A stretch of DNA of 64,000 bases from Cognatundibacterium squillarum. GTDB taxonomy: Bacteria > Pseudomonadota > Gammaproteobacteria > Burkholderiales > Burkholderiaceae_D. The notes under the pieces were generated by a model. It worked only from the letters and a program-made list of their open reading frames with translations. It did no database searches and was not told the origin of the DNA. The DNA is taken from NCBI RefSeq assembly GCF_014652435.1, contig NZ_BMYU01000008.1:35379-99378 (forward strand). The letters run 5' to 3'. Position numbers and translations under genes: made by a program. Below are positions 48,079-57,360 of this stretch, in pieces (the first letter of the stretch is position 1; the number at the start of each line of letters is the position of its first letter).

Positions 48079-48166
48079 GCTGTTTTTATGAAAATTGGAA
48101 AACTCTGCTCGCACAACCTCACTGAGCGCCCCCAGTCGTCCAGAGTATTTGCACAAAATTTTGAAT

Positions 48167-49498
48167 TCAGTGCAACTTCTGGTGCAGTTTCTGTATTCCG
48201 CGCCAAACCAGAAAGCCAGTGACTGGCAGCGCGATTCCTGTCAGTAAGTCTGTATTCAATGGCAGGCCCGCTGCTTTTAAGCCTTTCGCGACGTATGAGA
48301 TCAAACCAACAGCGTAATAGGTAATTGCAGCGACTGATAATCCTTCAACTGCTTGCTGCAAACGCAATTGCTGCGCGGCCCGCGCGTTCATACTTTGCAA
48401 TATTTGGCGGTTTTGCTGTTCCTGCACGATGCCAACACGGGTGCGAAGCAAATCATTGGTTTGCGCAATCCGCGCCGCCAGCGCCTCTTGTCTGCGCACA
48501 ATCGATTCACAGGTTTGCATCGCCGGTGCCAGCCGCCGCTCCATGAACTCTGCAATTGTGGGTAAGCCATCGATGCGCGATTCCCTCAACTCTGCAATAC
48601 GTGCTTTGACCAGCTGAAAATAAGCTCGCGACGCCGCAAAGCGGTAACTGTTATCCACCGCCAGTTTTTCGGCTCTGGATGCCAGCGCCGTCAACTGATG
48701 CAGAATTTGCTGTTCCAGCTCCGTATTCTGTACCTGACTCTGATCCAGCGCCGGCATGGATGCCACCAGCATTGTCAGCTCATTTTCCATCTGGTTCAGT
48801 GCCGGTCCGGACTGCTGCGCCAGCGGTAAACCGAGCAAAGCCATCATCCGGTAAGTGTCAATTTCCAGAACACGCTGCACCATCCGACCTGCCTGCTGCG
48901 CAATAAACGCGTGGTCCCGCAGGATGAAACGGGTAAAACCGTCAGGATGTACCGCAAAATCCGTCAGAAAAGTCCCGCGGTCGAGCACCACACTGCCTGC
49001 CAGCATACGCCCAGCCCCCAGTGCTGCAGCATCCGAGCTATATTCATATTGTTCTGTCTGCGGCATTAACACCAGATGCGATGCCGCAAGCACCTTCGAT
49101 TGCAGGGAATACAGCCAGGTCTGCGGCAAATGTTGCAGCACAGTCGCGCGAAACGCATCCTCACCCGCCACGTAAGCTGTCTCACTGGCACCGGTGACAA
49201 AGGTATAACTGGCAAACTCGGTATGACACTCCCACTTCAGGCGAAATGCCGGAAACGCGTGGTAAAAGTACTTTGCGTCTGTAACAGGTGGCGTGACCCC
49301 GAAATAATGACATAAGGCCTGTAATAAATAATGCTGACGCTGCAGGTTTGACGCCACATCCGACACACTGCTGCTGTCGCAAACCGCAATATGCGTCAGT
49401 ACTTCCGGTGTTTTTAATTCAATAAACGGGCGGGAATGCAATTCCGCTGCCAGCGGAATGCGCAAAGGATGGCTGAGTATCGTCGTGTCAGGCGTCAT
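48167..49498 (-). CDS. DUF3422 family membrane protein
   Basis: 443 aa. The family start HPLRIPLAAELHSRPFIELKTPEVLTHIAV is recognisable. A long helical middle part includes EKLAVDNSYRFAASRAYFQLVKARIAELRE. Two C-terminal membrane segments (about 380-400 and 410-432) with the GITALPVTGF-like hairpin end the protein, as in CorA-like channels, but no GMN motif is present. The function is unknown. It is a single gene adjacent to greB, 6 bp apart. Confidence 0.85.
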   Translation of the reverse strand: MTPDTTILSHPLRIPLAAELHSRPFIELKTPEVLTHIAVCDSSSVSDVASNLQRQHYLLQALCHYFGVTPPVTDAKYFYHAFPAFRLKWECHTEFASYTFVTGASETAYVAGEDAFRATVLQHLPQTWLYSLQSKVLAASHLVLMPQTEQYEYSSDAAALGAGRMLAGSVVLDRGTFLTDFAVHPDGFTRFILRDHAFIAQQAGRMVQRVLEIDTYRMMALLGLPLAQQSGPALNQMENELTMLVASMPALDQSQVQNTELEQQILHQLTALASRAEKLAVDNSYRFAASRAYFQLVKARIAELRESRIDGLPTIAEFMERRLAPAMQTCESIVRRQEALAARIAQTNDLLRTRVGIVQEQQNRQILQSMNARAAQQLRLQQAVEGLSVAAITYYAVGLISYVAKGLKAAGLPLNTDLLTGIALPVTGFLVWRGIQKLHQKLH

Positions 49499-49504
49499 AT
49501 GGGT

Positions 49505-50062
49505 TCAGGTAAGGGGTTGCGGATAACTAACATCCAGAATCGTCAGCTCTTCAATACCGGAAGGTGTGCGTAAAACCACAGTATCACCAATACGTGATTT
49601 GGTCAGTGCGCGGGCAACAGGTGCAATCCAGCTGATTTTTCCCTGCAGAGGATCAAACTCATCAATCCCGACGATAGTAATCGTATTCTCGTCACCGTCC
49701 TGATTTTCATAGGTGATCGTGGCACCGAAAAACACCTGATCAGAGCCGTGATGAATACCGGGATCGACCACCTCTGCTTTATCCAGTCGTTTCGTCAGGA
49801 AGCGGATGCGCCTGTCGATTTCACGCAGGCGACGCTTGCCGTACAGATAGTCACCATTTTCAGAACGGTCACCATTCGACGCAGCCCAGGACACAATACT
49901 GACCACTTCCGGACGTTCAACATCCATCAGATGCAGGAATTCTTCGCGCATCCGGCGATGCCCTTCCGGGGTCATATAGTTTTTACTGCCCGCAGGAATT
50001 GCAGGTGCGCCGAAATCATCGTCGTCATCCTGATCACTTTCTTTCACAAATGCTTTGCTCAT
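49505..50062 (-). CDS. greB: Transcription elongation factor GreB
   Basis: 185 aa from ATG 50062. A TTG three codons upstream is the only alternative. After an acidic N-terminal extension (DQDDDDDFG) comes the Gre coiled coil (YMTPEGHRRMREEFLHLM, GDRSENGDYLYGKRRLREIDRRIRFL) whose tip acidic pair reaches the polymerase active site. The FKBP-like C-terminal domain (VDEFDPLQGKISWIAPVARALTKSRIGD) follows. It rescues backtracked RNA polymerase by stimulating transcript cleavage. Confidence 0.96.
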   Translation of the reverse strand: MSKAFVKESDQDDDDDFGAPAIPAGSKNYMTPEGHRRMREEFLHLMDVERPEVVSIVSWAASNGDRSENGDYLYGKRRLREIDRRIRFLTKRLDKAEVVDPGIHHGSDQVFFGATITYENQDGDENTITIVGIDEFDPLQGKISWIAPVARALTKSRIGDTVVLRTPSGIEELTILDVSYPQPLT

Positions 50063-50241
50063 TTTTTTCAAACATCCGAACTAGATCAAATATCATCGCA
50101 ATCGCTTACCAGAGCTTGCGCAAGCCTTATAAAATAAAGTACTGCTCGTCTGAGCGATTAAGTAACGCTGACGTTGGCGGCAACGCTTCTGCCGTGTATC
50201 TTACCGCCAACTTTAGCTTTGCTGTTATCTGACCGACAAAA

Positions 50242-50901
50242 ATGGATTTCCGAATGACTGAAAACGCCCCCATCAAACTGATAATTGTTGATGATCACCC
50301 CATCGTCCGTGAAGGGATGAAGAGCCTGGTCGCCGGAACACCGGATATGACGATCGTTGCTGAAACGCCTTCCGGCATTGAAGCAATCCGTATGGCACGC
50401 CAGATGTCTTTCAGTGTCATGCTGCTGGATATCACGCTGAGTGACAAAAACGGGATTGAAGTCCTGAAACAAATTAAGACAGAAAAACCGGATGCCAATA
50501 TTCTGATTTTTTCCATGCACCGTGAAGATCAGTATGCCATCCGCTCACTGAAAGCCGGCGCCTCCGGTTATCTGAGCAAACAATGCAGCACTGCAGATTT
50601 ATTGCAAGCGATCCGTCAGGTAGCGACCGGCCTAAAATACATCACGCCGCAACTGGCGCAGGAGCTGGCGAACAATCTGAATCAGGAACATGAGGACGCA
50701 CCGCATAAATCCTTATCAGACCGCGAGTTTCAGACACTGACCATGATTGCTTCCGGGAAATCTGTCAGCGATATCGCCAAAGATTTGTCCTTATCCGTCA
50801 AAACCATCAGTGAATACCGTTCACGCATTTTGCTGAAGATGAAGCTGCGTCATAACGCTGAACTGACGCATTACGCGATCAAAAATCAACTTGTCGAGTA
50901 A
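50242..50901 (+). CDS. LuxR/NarL-family response regulator
   Basis: 219 aa from 50242. ATG 50254 (MTENAP) is nearly as good and places GGA at suitable distance. A receiver domain has Asp-Asp-His (VDDHPIVREGM), the phospho-acceptor Asp in MLLDITLSDKNG and Lys in YLSKQ. A C-terminal LuxR helix-turn-helix follows (LSDREFQTLTMIASGKSVSDIAKDLSLSVKTISEYRSRIL). No sensor kinase gene is adjacent, so it is an orphan here. The following GGDEF gene may be a neighbour only. Confidence 0.93.
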   Translation: MDFRMTENAPIKLIIVDDHPIVREGMKSLVAGTPDMTIVAETPSGIEAIRMARQMSFSVMLLDITLSDKNGIEVLKQIKTEKPDANILIFSMHREDQYAIRSLKAGASGYLSKQCSTADLLQAIRQVATGLKYITPQLAQELANNLNQEHEDAPHKSLSDREFQTLTMIASGKSVSDIAKDLSLSVKTISEYRSRILLKMKLRHNAELTHYAIKNQLVE

Positions 50902-51004
50902 GCGACAGCTCGGGCAAAATGGGCTATCCTGAAACAGGCATGGTGTGCAACAATCGCATACCATGCCGTTTTCTTTGATCCGGCTCCCGACCTGAAGTCA
51001 CTCT

Positions 51005-52633
51005 ATGTTCAAAAAATTCACGTCGTCCCAGAAAACTCCTGCTGACATCGCCAAAGAAACGATACGTCAACTTGCTTCACAACGCATCGCCCCGACGCCG
51101 GAAGCCTATACCAGACTGTATAACGAGATTGCCGGCAATGAAGCGGATGCCGGTGCTGCAGCCAGTTCCGGTGGCAATTCTGCCGCTGAAAGTCTGCTGG
51201 CCAGTTTTGCCGACAGTATGCTGCGCAGCAAAGGCGAGTTATCGACCTTTGGTAACCGTCTGGTGCGCGCTGCTCAGGCAGGAAACTGGGAAGACTATCA
51301 AAAAACGCTGGACCGTCTCACCGAACATTTAACCACCGCACCTGCCCCCGCAGCGCCGGCGTTAAGTACGCCTGCCGTTGCCGCGCCTGCAGTAGTGACG
51401 CCTGCACCCGTTGCTGTGGTCACCGATGATAACCGTCAGCGGCTGCTGAAAGACTTGCTGTACCGTACGCTAACCCTTGCACTCAGCGCATTGCTGCGTC
51501 CGTTGCCAGATCTGGCCAGCGAATCCGAATCGCTGGGCATGGCTGTCAGAAACGCTGCCACGGAACCGGAACTCAACGATATCGGCAACCGGCTCAAACA
51601 ATTGTGTTTTCAGATTGAACTGCAAAGCGGTGACGTTGCCGAGCAGCAGGAATTACTGCTGCGCCTGTTTGATTTGCTGCTCAGTAATATCCATGATTTG
51701 CTGGAAAGTGACAGCTGGATACGCGGCCAGATTGAAGTGGTGAAGGCGCTGATCGCCGGTCCGCTTGACCACCGTGCTTTACAGGAAGCCACGCGCAGCC
51801 TGAAAGATGTGATTTACAAACAGGGTACGCTGAAGTCCAGCATCGAAGAATCCAGAACCTCCGTCAAAAATATGATGACGGCGTTTCTGGACCGTCTGGA
51901 TGCCATGGCGAAAAGCACCGGACAGTATCAGAACAAAATGGATGGCTATGCTGCGCAAATCACGCAGGTACGCAATCCGGCTGAACTGCAGCACCTGATT
52001 GGCGATATCGTGCAGGAAACCCGCACCGTTCATAACGAAACACTACGCTCGCGCGACATGATCGTTGCCGCACAAAAACAAGTGACGGAAGCCGAGGCCA
52101 AGATCAAAGATCTGGAACAAAAGCTGGAACAAATGAGTGAAATGGTGCGCGAAGATCAGCTGACCGGCAGTCTGAACCGTCGTGGCATGGATGATTTGTT
52201 CGAACGCGAGGCTGACCGTGCTGACCGTCGCCGCACGCCTTTATGCGTCGCGTTGCTGGATCTGGATAACTTTAAACGCCTGAATGATACCCACGGCCAT
52301 GCGGCCGGCGATGAAGCCCTGATTCACCTGGTCCGCATCGTGAAGCAGACACTGCGTTCCATTGATGCCGTTGCCCGTTATGGCGGTGAAGAATTCGTAA
52401 TTATCATGCCGGATACTTCGCCGGAAGAAGCGGCGCAGGCAATGACCAGAGTGCAGCGCGAACTGACCACGCATTTCTTCACTGCGAATGAGCAGCGCTT
52501 ATTTATCACCTTCAGTTGCGGCGTCGCTTTACGCAAACCGCATGAAACGCAGGATGCGCTGATACGGCGTGCGGATCAGGCGATGTATGAAGCAAAACGC
52601 ACCGGTAAGAATAAAGTCGTTCTGGCGAACTGA
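51005..52633 (+). CDS. GGDEF-domain diguanylate cyclase
   Basis: 542 aa. There are no membrane segments. An N-terminal helical region with an Ala/Pro-rich linker (about 110-140) precedes a coiled coil (VTEAEAKIKDLEQKLEQMSEM). A C-terminal GGDEF domain (about 380-540) has the active signature RYGGEEF. An intact product-inhibition site RSID lies five residues earlier, so it should make c-di-GMP under feedback inhibition. The N-terminal input is unknown, but the plan resembles cyclases activated by an unidentified cytoplasmic signal. It stands alone with a terminator at 52704. Confidence 0.93.
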   Translation: MFKKFTSSQKTPADIAKETIRQLASQRIAPTPEAYTRLYNEIAGNEADAGAAASSGGNSAAESLLASFADSMLRSKGELSTFGNRLVRAAQAGNWEDYQKTLDRLTEHLTTAPAPAAPALSTPAVAAPAVVTPAPVAVVTDDNRQRLLKDLLYRTLTLALSALLRPLPDLASESESLGMAVRNAATEPELNDIGNRLKQLCFQIELQSGDVAEQQELLLRLFDLLLSNIHDLLESDSWIRGQIEVVKALIAGPLDHRALQEATRSLKDVIYKQGTLKSSIEESRTSVKNMMTAFLDRLDAMAKSTGQYQNKMDGYAAQITQVRNPAELQHLIGDIVQETRTVHNETLRSRDMIVAAQKQVTEAEAKIKDLEQKLEQMSEMVREDQLTGSLNRRGMDDLFEREADRADRRRTPLCVALLDLDNFKRLNDTHGHAAGDEALIHLVRIVKQTLRSIDAVARYGGEEFVIIMPDTSPEEAAQAMTRVQRELTTHFFTANEQRLFITFSCGVALRKPHETQDALIRRADQAMYEAKRTGKNKVVLAN

Positions 52634-52703
52634 CCGGCAGATTCAAACGCCTGTCACAGGCTGCAAGAAATCTTCCCGTCGGAATGATTCCCGCCCCCTC
52701 CCC

Positions 52704-52731
52704 AAACCGGTGCCTGTCACCGGTTTTTCTT
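52704..52731 (+). terminator. Rho-independent terminator of the GGDEF gene
   Basis: Stem AAACCGGTG / CACCGGTTT with a 5-nt loop, followed by TTCTTT, 70 bp after the stop. Confidence 0.85.
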
Positions 52732-52810
52732 TACTCGTAATTTGCCTTATTCACACAAACGATCTCACTTAAGGCAGTAAGTATTGCCCAGTTCTCTGCC
52801 CAGTCCTCTG

Positions 52811-52905
52811 TGCAGATATCTGCACCGGGCATTTCCGGACAGCCAGCTTTTCTGCCGACGACAAGCCGGTTGCCATGCTGAAATCCGCATTTGAGGCATT
52901 TTCGG
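52811..52905 (+). repeat. Dispersed extragenic repeat, copy C
   Basis: Begins with the palindrome TGCAGATATCTGCA (52811-52824), then CAGCTTTTCTGCCGACGAC and TTGCCATGCTGAAATCCGCA. It is about 80% identical by hand to copy B over the first 84 positions. It lies in the 440-bp gap between the GGDEF terminator and the next gene, where nothing else recognisable was seen. Confidence 0.75.
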
Positions 52906-53073
52906 GCAAAAAGCGCTGTTCAGAGCGACTTCAGCCGCGACACCTCTCCGGCGGCATATTGGCAGGAAGCAATGAACGAATTCACAGGCTCGTAATCAAA
53001 TCCCCTGACCGGATACCGGCAAGGGCTTCAGCTGCCGCGTCACCCGCCCAAACTATCCTTGCGGAGAATAACG

Positions 53074-53526
53074 ATGAACATCAAATCCTGTTCGCTGATC
53101 GCTGGTTTACTGTTCAGCCATGCAACCATTGCACAGACCGCTGAGATCGCACCCGCGACGCTTTCTGCGATTGAAGCGACCTGCTTTGATTACATTGATG
53201 GTCAGCTGGAAGGAAATCCTTCGCGGGTTGCGTCCTCGCTGCATCCGGATCTGGCAAAGCGCGCCATTCTCGGGGAAACACCCGATGAAAAGCTGGGATT
53301 GCGCCGGATGTCGAAGGAGGAGCTGGTCAGTCTGACCAGACAAGGTGCGTTAAAAACGCCAGCAGCAGAATGGCAGCGCAGTTGCAAAGTGCTGGATGTT
53401 ACCGAGAAAACGGCCTCGGTCAGACTGGAAACCCCGTGGTTTATTGATTACTTCCACATGGGACGCTTCGGTGAACGCTGGGTCATCGTAAATGCGCTGT
53501 GGTACAGCAAACCGAAAAAGCTCTGA
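53074..53526 (+). CDS. Exported NTF2-like (lumazine-binding-type) protein
   Basis: 150 aa from ATG 53074, which has GCGGAG upstream. An in-frame TTG at 53059 is less likely. A signal peptide ends near HATIAQ. The rest has the compact alpha+beta pattern of the Lumazine_bd_2/NTF2 superfamily (FDYIDGQLEGNPSRVASSLHPDLAKRAI, VRLETPWFIDYFHMGRFGERWVIVNALWY). Members of this group are uncharacterised small exported proteins. It has no obvious operon partner. Confidence 0.78.
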   Translation: MNIKSCSLIAGLLFSHATIAQTAEIAPATLSAIEATCFDYIDGQLEGNPSRVASSLHPDLAKRAILGETPDEKLGLRRMSKEELVSLTRQGALKTPAAEWQRSCKVLDVTEKTASVRLETPWFIDYFHMGRFGERWVIVNALWYSKPKKL

Positions 53527-53564
53527 ATCTTTCTTGCTTTGCTGGTTTGACTTTGCAATGAAAA

Positions 53565-53585
53565 AGACCGGCACTGTGCCGGTCT
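53565..53585 (+). terminator. Probable terminator after the NTF2-like gene
   Basis: Stem AGACCGGCAC / GTGCCGGTCT, 38 bp after the stop. The following T-run is weak, so it may act only partly. Confidence 0.6.
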
Positions 53586-53642
53586 CGTCATTTGTGCTTT
53601 TTCTGCCCTGCCCGCTGCGCCAGCGTTTTCGCGGGCAACCAT

Positions 53643-53690
53643 GAAAAATGCCCGGAATGCTGTGCTGAACACCGCATTCGGGCATTTTTC
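53643..53690. terminator. Bidirectional terminator hairpin between convergent transcripts
   Basis: Long stem GAAAAATGCCCGGAATGC / GCATTCGGGCATTTTTC (one bulged C) with a 13-nt loop. It would end the ten-gene sugar operon on the minus strand, about 70 bp after its last stop, and catch read-through from the + strand. Its loop and arm contain TGCTGAACACCGCATTC, a core also present in the dispersed repeats. Confidence 0.8.
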
Positions 53691-53759
53691 AGTGCAATTT
53701 GGCTCGGTCCGCTTGCCAGCCCGATTCACCGGCGAAGGATGGATAAACTCAGCGGGTCA

Positions 53760-54512
53760 TCACTCCCACACGGCCCATGCACAGTAAGGCTGATGCGGAT
53801 CGCGCTGCAGACGCAAACGGTTCAGGCCAAGCACCTCCATCACCGCCAGCGTCTCGCCGGGGAAACGCGGGCAATTCAGTTCGTCAAATACCAGCACGGA
53901 GCCTTTCACCAGCCGCGGCAGAATCGCTTGCAGCACGTCACGGGTTGGCTGATAAACATCCATATCGAAAATCGCCATGGAAATAATCGCATGCGGATTT
54001 TGCGCCAGCCAGGCCGGTGTCGTCTGCGAAGCATCGCCTTTTACCAGCTCGAACTTGCGGATATGCGGGATCGGTGCCAGCCCTTCATGCAAAGCCAGAA
54101 TTTCCGCCAGTTGCTGCTCGTAACCCGGCATGCTCGCGTAATCGCCTTTCGCGACCGCATTGCCATCCTTCGCATGTACGTCGGCAAATCCTTCGAAGGT
54201 GTCGAAACCGATCAGCTTGCGTGAATAATTAAACGGTTCCATGATGGCGCGCAGATTCGACAGCAAGGCCAGCGATGCCCCCCACTGCACACCAAATTCA
54301 CAAATCACACCCGGCACATCCAGTTGCAACTGATACAGGCGCTGAAAATACAATATCCGCGACAGCGTAATCCGTTTCACAAACAGATTGGAATGCAGAT
54401 TCCAGTGCGGCCCCATGGCGGGCACAATCTGATCACGCAAGGCAAATAATTGCTGATCGATTTCCTGTTCGGTCTGGCTGCGGTTCAGTGATTCGCCCAG
54501 TTCAGTTTTCAT
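53760..54512 (-). CDS. TylF/MycF-type sugar O-methyltransferase
   Basis: 250 aa. The Rossmann fold has ICEFGVQWGAS as SAM motif I. A metal-binding-like DMDVYQPTRDVL and FDELNCPRFPGET are typical of TylF/MycF macrolide-sugar O-methyltransferases, which are Mg-dependent. It is the last gene of the sugar operon and overlaps the dioxygenase gene by 11 bases. The hydroxyl that it methylates cannot be read from sequence. Confidence 0.8.
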   Translation of the reverse strand: MKTELGESLNRSQTEQEIDQQLFALRDQIVPAMGPHWNLHSNLFVKRITLSRILYFQRLYQLQLDVPGVICEFGVQWGASLALLSNLRAIMEPFNYSRKLIGFDTFEGFADVHAKDGNAVAKGDYASMPGYEQQLAEILALHEGLAPIPHIRKFELVKGDASQTTPAWLAQNPHAIISMAIFDMDVYQPTRDVLQAILPRLVKGSVLVFDELNCPRFPGETLAVMEVLGLNRLRLQRDPHQPYCAWAVWE

Positions 54513-55299
54513 GTTTTACGCTTTCAGGATGGACAAAGCCGGGGTAAGACTGGAAGAAGATATTGTGCTTGTCGCCGTTCGGGCAACCTGCTTCGAGATA
54601 GCCTGGCTCACACAAATCAGAAATGCGCACCTGCGCTGTCCAGCGCACTTTGTCCGATAAATTCGGCAGACTGCGGTGCAGCAGCATTTGTTTGAAAATG
54701 ATGACATCGCCCGGCAGTGCTTCAACTGTCACCGGCGGCTCGCTGATCTCGCCGTCAAACGATAAGTCGCGTTGCAGGAACTGGCGGTGCGGCTCCACCG
54801 GTTTATCCGAAACTTTCCGGTACGGATGTATCCCCGCGCGGTGACTGCCGGGAATCACCTGAATCGTTCCGTGATGCGCATCCACCGGCCCGAACGGAAT
54901 CCAGATTGTGACTGCATTCACCGAGCCCAGCAGGTAAATCGTATCCTGATGCCAGTCAAACAAATGACGCGCATCGTCCGGCCTGTCATAGCGCATATTG
55001 CAGCAACCCATCAGTACCGGCTGCGCAATGCCGAGATCACGGCAAGCCTGCAACAAATCCTGATTGCCACTGAGACGGCTGAGGCATGGCAGATAATGCA
55101 GCCGGTCATACAGTTGTGACTGCTTTTTCGGCGTCATGATTTCCGGCTGGTAAGTATCAAAGTCAAATCGCGGATCGACGATAAAGCGGCCGACCTGATT
55201 GATTTCATCTTTGATTTCCTGAAACAGCGCAGGTTTCAGAAACTGGCGCAGAATCACAAAGCCCTGCTCCTCATACTGTGCGCGCTGACTAGTGTTCAC
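54502..55299 (-). CDS. Phytanoyl-CoA dioxygenase (PhyH)-family Fe(II)/2-oxoglutarate oxygenase
   Basis: 265 aa. The jelly-roll oxygenase shows the iron-binding HxD in FDWHQDTIYL and the distal His in LLHRSLPNLS, followed by the Arg-containing RWTAQVRISD for 2-oxoglutarate. It would hydroxylate or otherwise oxidise a small substrate, here plausibly a nucleotide sugar or glycan. It stands between the CmcI-like and TylF-like genes. Confidence 0.85.
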   Translation of the reverse strand: MNTSQRAQYEEQGFVILRQFLKPALFQEIKDEINQVGRFIVDPRFDFDTYQPEIMTPKKQSQLYDRLHYLPCLSRLSGNQDLLQACRDLGIAQPVLMGCCNMRYDRPDDARHLFDWHQDTIYLLGSVNAVTIWIPFGPVDAHHGTIQVIPGSHRAGIHPYRKVSDKPVEPHRQFLQRDLSFDGEISEPPVTVEALPGDVIIFKQMLLHRSLPNLSDKVRWTAQVRISDLCEPGYLEAGCPNGDKHNIFFQSYPGFVHPESVKHEN

Positions 55300-55310
55300 G
55301 ATATTTCCCC

Positions 55311-56060
55311 TCAGGCAATACGGCGCAGGAAACCATCCGGCGCGACGGTAATCTGCAGTTTCTGATGCATCGCCGCGTCGATCACAAATTCCGGATGGTC
55401 TTTCAGATATGCATGCACGGCGGATTTAGGACTATTGCCGGGATACCACGGACGATCTTCAAAGACATCTGCCGGCACATCTTCAACAAAGGTATCAAAC
55501 ACGATGCAGTAACTGTCTTTGCTGACCAGCGGTGCGTAGTGCTGCAACTCCTGCAGCACGTGTTCATGGGTGTGATTGGAGTCCAGCATCACCAGCACTT
55601 TTTTCGCTTGCTGTGCCGCTGCGCAGACCTGCGCCACCACTTCCGGCGCAACACTGGAGCCTTGTATCATCGAAATACGTTTCGCCATCGGATGCTGTTC
55701 AATCGCTTCACGGTTATGCGCACGGATATCGATATCCACGCCCAGAACACGGGCATCCGCAGGGCCTCCGCAGGCTGCGTTCAGTTCCAGCATTGCCGCC
55801 GAAAAAATCAGCGAACCACCGTGGGCAATACCGGTTTCAATAATCAGGTCAGGCTGCACTGACCAGATAATCTCCTGTGTCGCAACCATGTCAATCGGAT
55901 TCTGAATGATAGGACGCCCGAGCCAGGAAAAGTTGTAGACATACTGGCGACGCATACTTTGCTCCAGCCATTGCCGGGACTGCTCTTGAAATGCCTGGTC
56001 CTGCCCAAGCTTGGCAATACGCGCTTCTCTTTCTTGTTCAAATTGCTGTATCGGATTCAT
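55311..56060 (-). CDS. CmcI/cephalosporin hydroxylase-family methyltransferase
   Basis: 249 aa. The family start (QFEQEREARIAKLGQDQAF), NPIDMVATQEIIWSVQPDLIIETGIAHGGSL and VMLDSNHTHEHVLQEL match CmcI/rhamnosyl O-methyltransferase proteins, which are SAM-dependent and metal-assisted despite the hydroxylase name. It is a second candidate O-methyltransferase in the operon. The start overlaps the epimerase stop by 4 bases. Confidence 0.85.
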   Translation of the reverse strand: MNPIQQFEQEREARIAKLGQDQAFQEQSRQWLEQSMRRQYVYNFSWLGRPIIQNPIDMVATQEIIWSVQPDLIIETGIAHGGSLIFSAAMLELNAACGGPADARVLGVDIDIRAHNREAIEQHPMAKRISMIQGSSVAPEVVAQVCAAAQQAKKVLVMLDSNHTHEHVLQELQHYAPLVSKDSYCIVFDTFVEDVPADVFEDRPWYPGNSPKSAVHAYLKDHPEFVIDAAMHQKLQITVAPDGFLRRIA

Positions 56061-56863
56061 GGCATCTCACTGTAATAAGAAAATAATTCGCTTAAATCGT
56101 CCTGCAGGCGGTGCTGGGGCAACCCGAATGCCGCGTGCAGACGGCTGACATCCACCGGTGGAAACCGTTGCGCAGGCGCACCTGCCAGAAATTCGCAGGC
56201 AACCTGCTGTGTTGCCAGCCAGTCTGCCAGCGTGGAATGCTGTGTTTGCTGGCCGCTGGCAACGTTATAGACACGCTCGCAGCCTTCGCCGGCTATACAC
56301 ATCAGGTAACGGCAGGCGTCCTCCACATGTAAATAATCTTTTTCAGAAAATGGCGCTGTCTGAAAAACCAGATGGCGCTGACGGACTGCGGTACGCAGGA
56401 TATCCGCCAGAAAATTGGCTGATGGCATGCCTTTACCGTAAATATTCGACAGCCTCGCAATCTGCACCGGACGACCACTGTGCAATGCCAGACTTTCCCC
56501 CATCAGCTTGGATAAATTGTATAAATCGCTGGCATCCTGACTCATCACACCCAGCAGGCTGTCTTCGCTGCCCGCGCTTGCCTTCTGATACACGCGGGTA
56601 CTCGACAAATACACAAGGCGCTCAAACTGCACTTGCTGCAAAATCTGCTGCAAAAAATGGACATGGGCTTCGACAGTGGCAAACGGTTGTTTACGAAAAT
56701 CTGCAGTCAGTCCCGCGCAATAAAACACAATGTCCTGCGGCGTTTGCATCCACTGTAAATTACCACGCGCCGGGCTGCTGACCTGCCACCCGTGCAATTC
56801 GAGTAAGCGGTGCAAATGCTGTCCGATAAACCCGCTGCCGCCAACAATCAGTGCGCGCCGCAT
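56057..56863 (-). CDS. NAD(P)-dependent sugar epimerase/dehydratase-type reductase (SDR)
   Basis: 268 aa of the extended SDR class. The NAD-binding GxxGxxG is at the start (VGGSGFIGQHL), and the catalytic YxxxK is in DLYNLSKLMGES, preceded by a serine in YLSSTRVY. In the CDP-sugar context the likely job is reduction of a 4-keto group or a related step. The 1-bp TGATG overlap with the acyltransferase gene shows tight coupling. Confidence 0.85.
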   Translation of the reverse strand: MRRALIVGGSGFIGQHLHRLLELHGWQVSSPARGNLQWMQTPQDIVFYCAGLTADFRKQPFATVEAHVHFLQQILQQVQFERLVYLSSTRVYQKASAGSEDSLLGVMSQDASDLYNLSKLMGESLALHSGRPVQIARLSNIYGKGMPSANFLADILRTAVRQRHLVFQTAPFSEKDYLHVEDACRYLMCIAGEGCERVYNVASGQQTQHSTLADWLATQQVACEFLAGAPAQRFPPVDVSRLHAAFGLPQHRLQDDLSELFSYYSEMP

Positions 56864-57351
56864 CAGCTCCGCTCTCCTATCTGCCGCAAAGGATTGCCGA
56901 CCACTACTGTGTACTCAGCAACCTCTCCGCGTACGACAGAACCTGCACCAACCACGCAGCCTTTGCGCAACACCGCACCGTCCAGCAATACGCAGTTTGC
57001 GCCAATCCAGACATCGTCTTCAATCACGATGCCGCCTTTACCGGGTAAAAAACCCTGCTGATTGATGGGCCTGCTTTTATCCTGATAAGCGTGGTTCACC
57101 GGTGCAAATGTACAGTTAGCGGCAATTGCGACGTCATTCCCTATCCGCAATCCTTGTCCGGTGTACAGCACACAGCCGGAATTAATGACTGTTCGCTCAC
57201 CGATAACCAGATTACCGCTGCCGCCTGCGGGTTTAACTTTGACGAAACTGTCAATGACAGAGCACGCACCGATTTCTATCCGCGTACCACGCACAGAATC
57301 TTCGATATCGGCCATGGCAGAGACGCGTGCTTCAGGGTGTATCACGATCAT
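56863..57351 (-). CDS. Hexapeptide-repeat acyltransferase
   Basis: 162 aa, a left-handed beta-helix. Isoleucine-patch hexapeptides are evident (IEDSVRGTRIEIGACSVIDS, IGERTVINSGCVLYTGQGLRIGNDVAIAANCTFAPVNHA, VWIGANCVLLDGAVLRKGCVVGAGSVVRG). The histidine in APVNHAY is placed like the catalytic base of maltose or sugar O-acetyltransferases. It would acylate a hydroxyl or amino group on the sugar. The donor is unknown. Confidence 0.88.
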   Translation of the reverse strand: MIVIHPEARVSAMADIEDSVRGTRIEIGACSVIDSFVKVKPAGGSGNLVIGERTVINSGCVLYTGQGLRIGNDVAIAANCTFAPVNHAYQDKSRPINQQGFLPGKGGIVIEDDVWIGANCVLLDGAVLRKGCVVGAGSVVRGEVAEYTVVVGNPLRQIGERS

Positions 57352-57360
57352 GTGGTCTCC

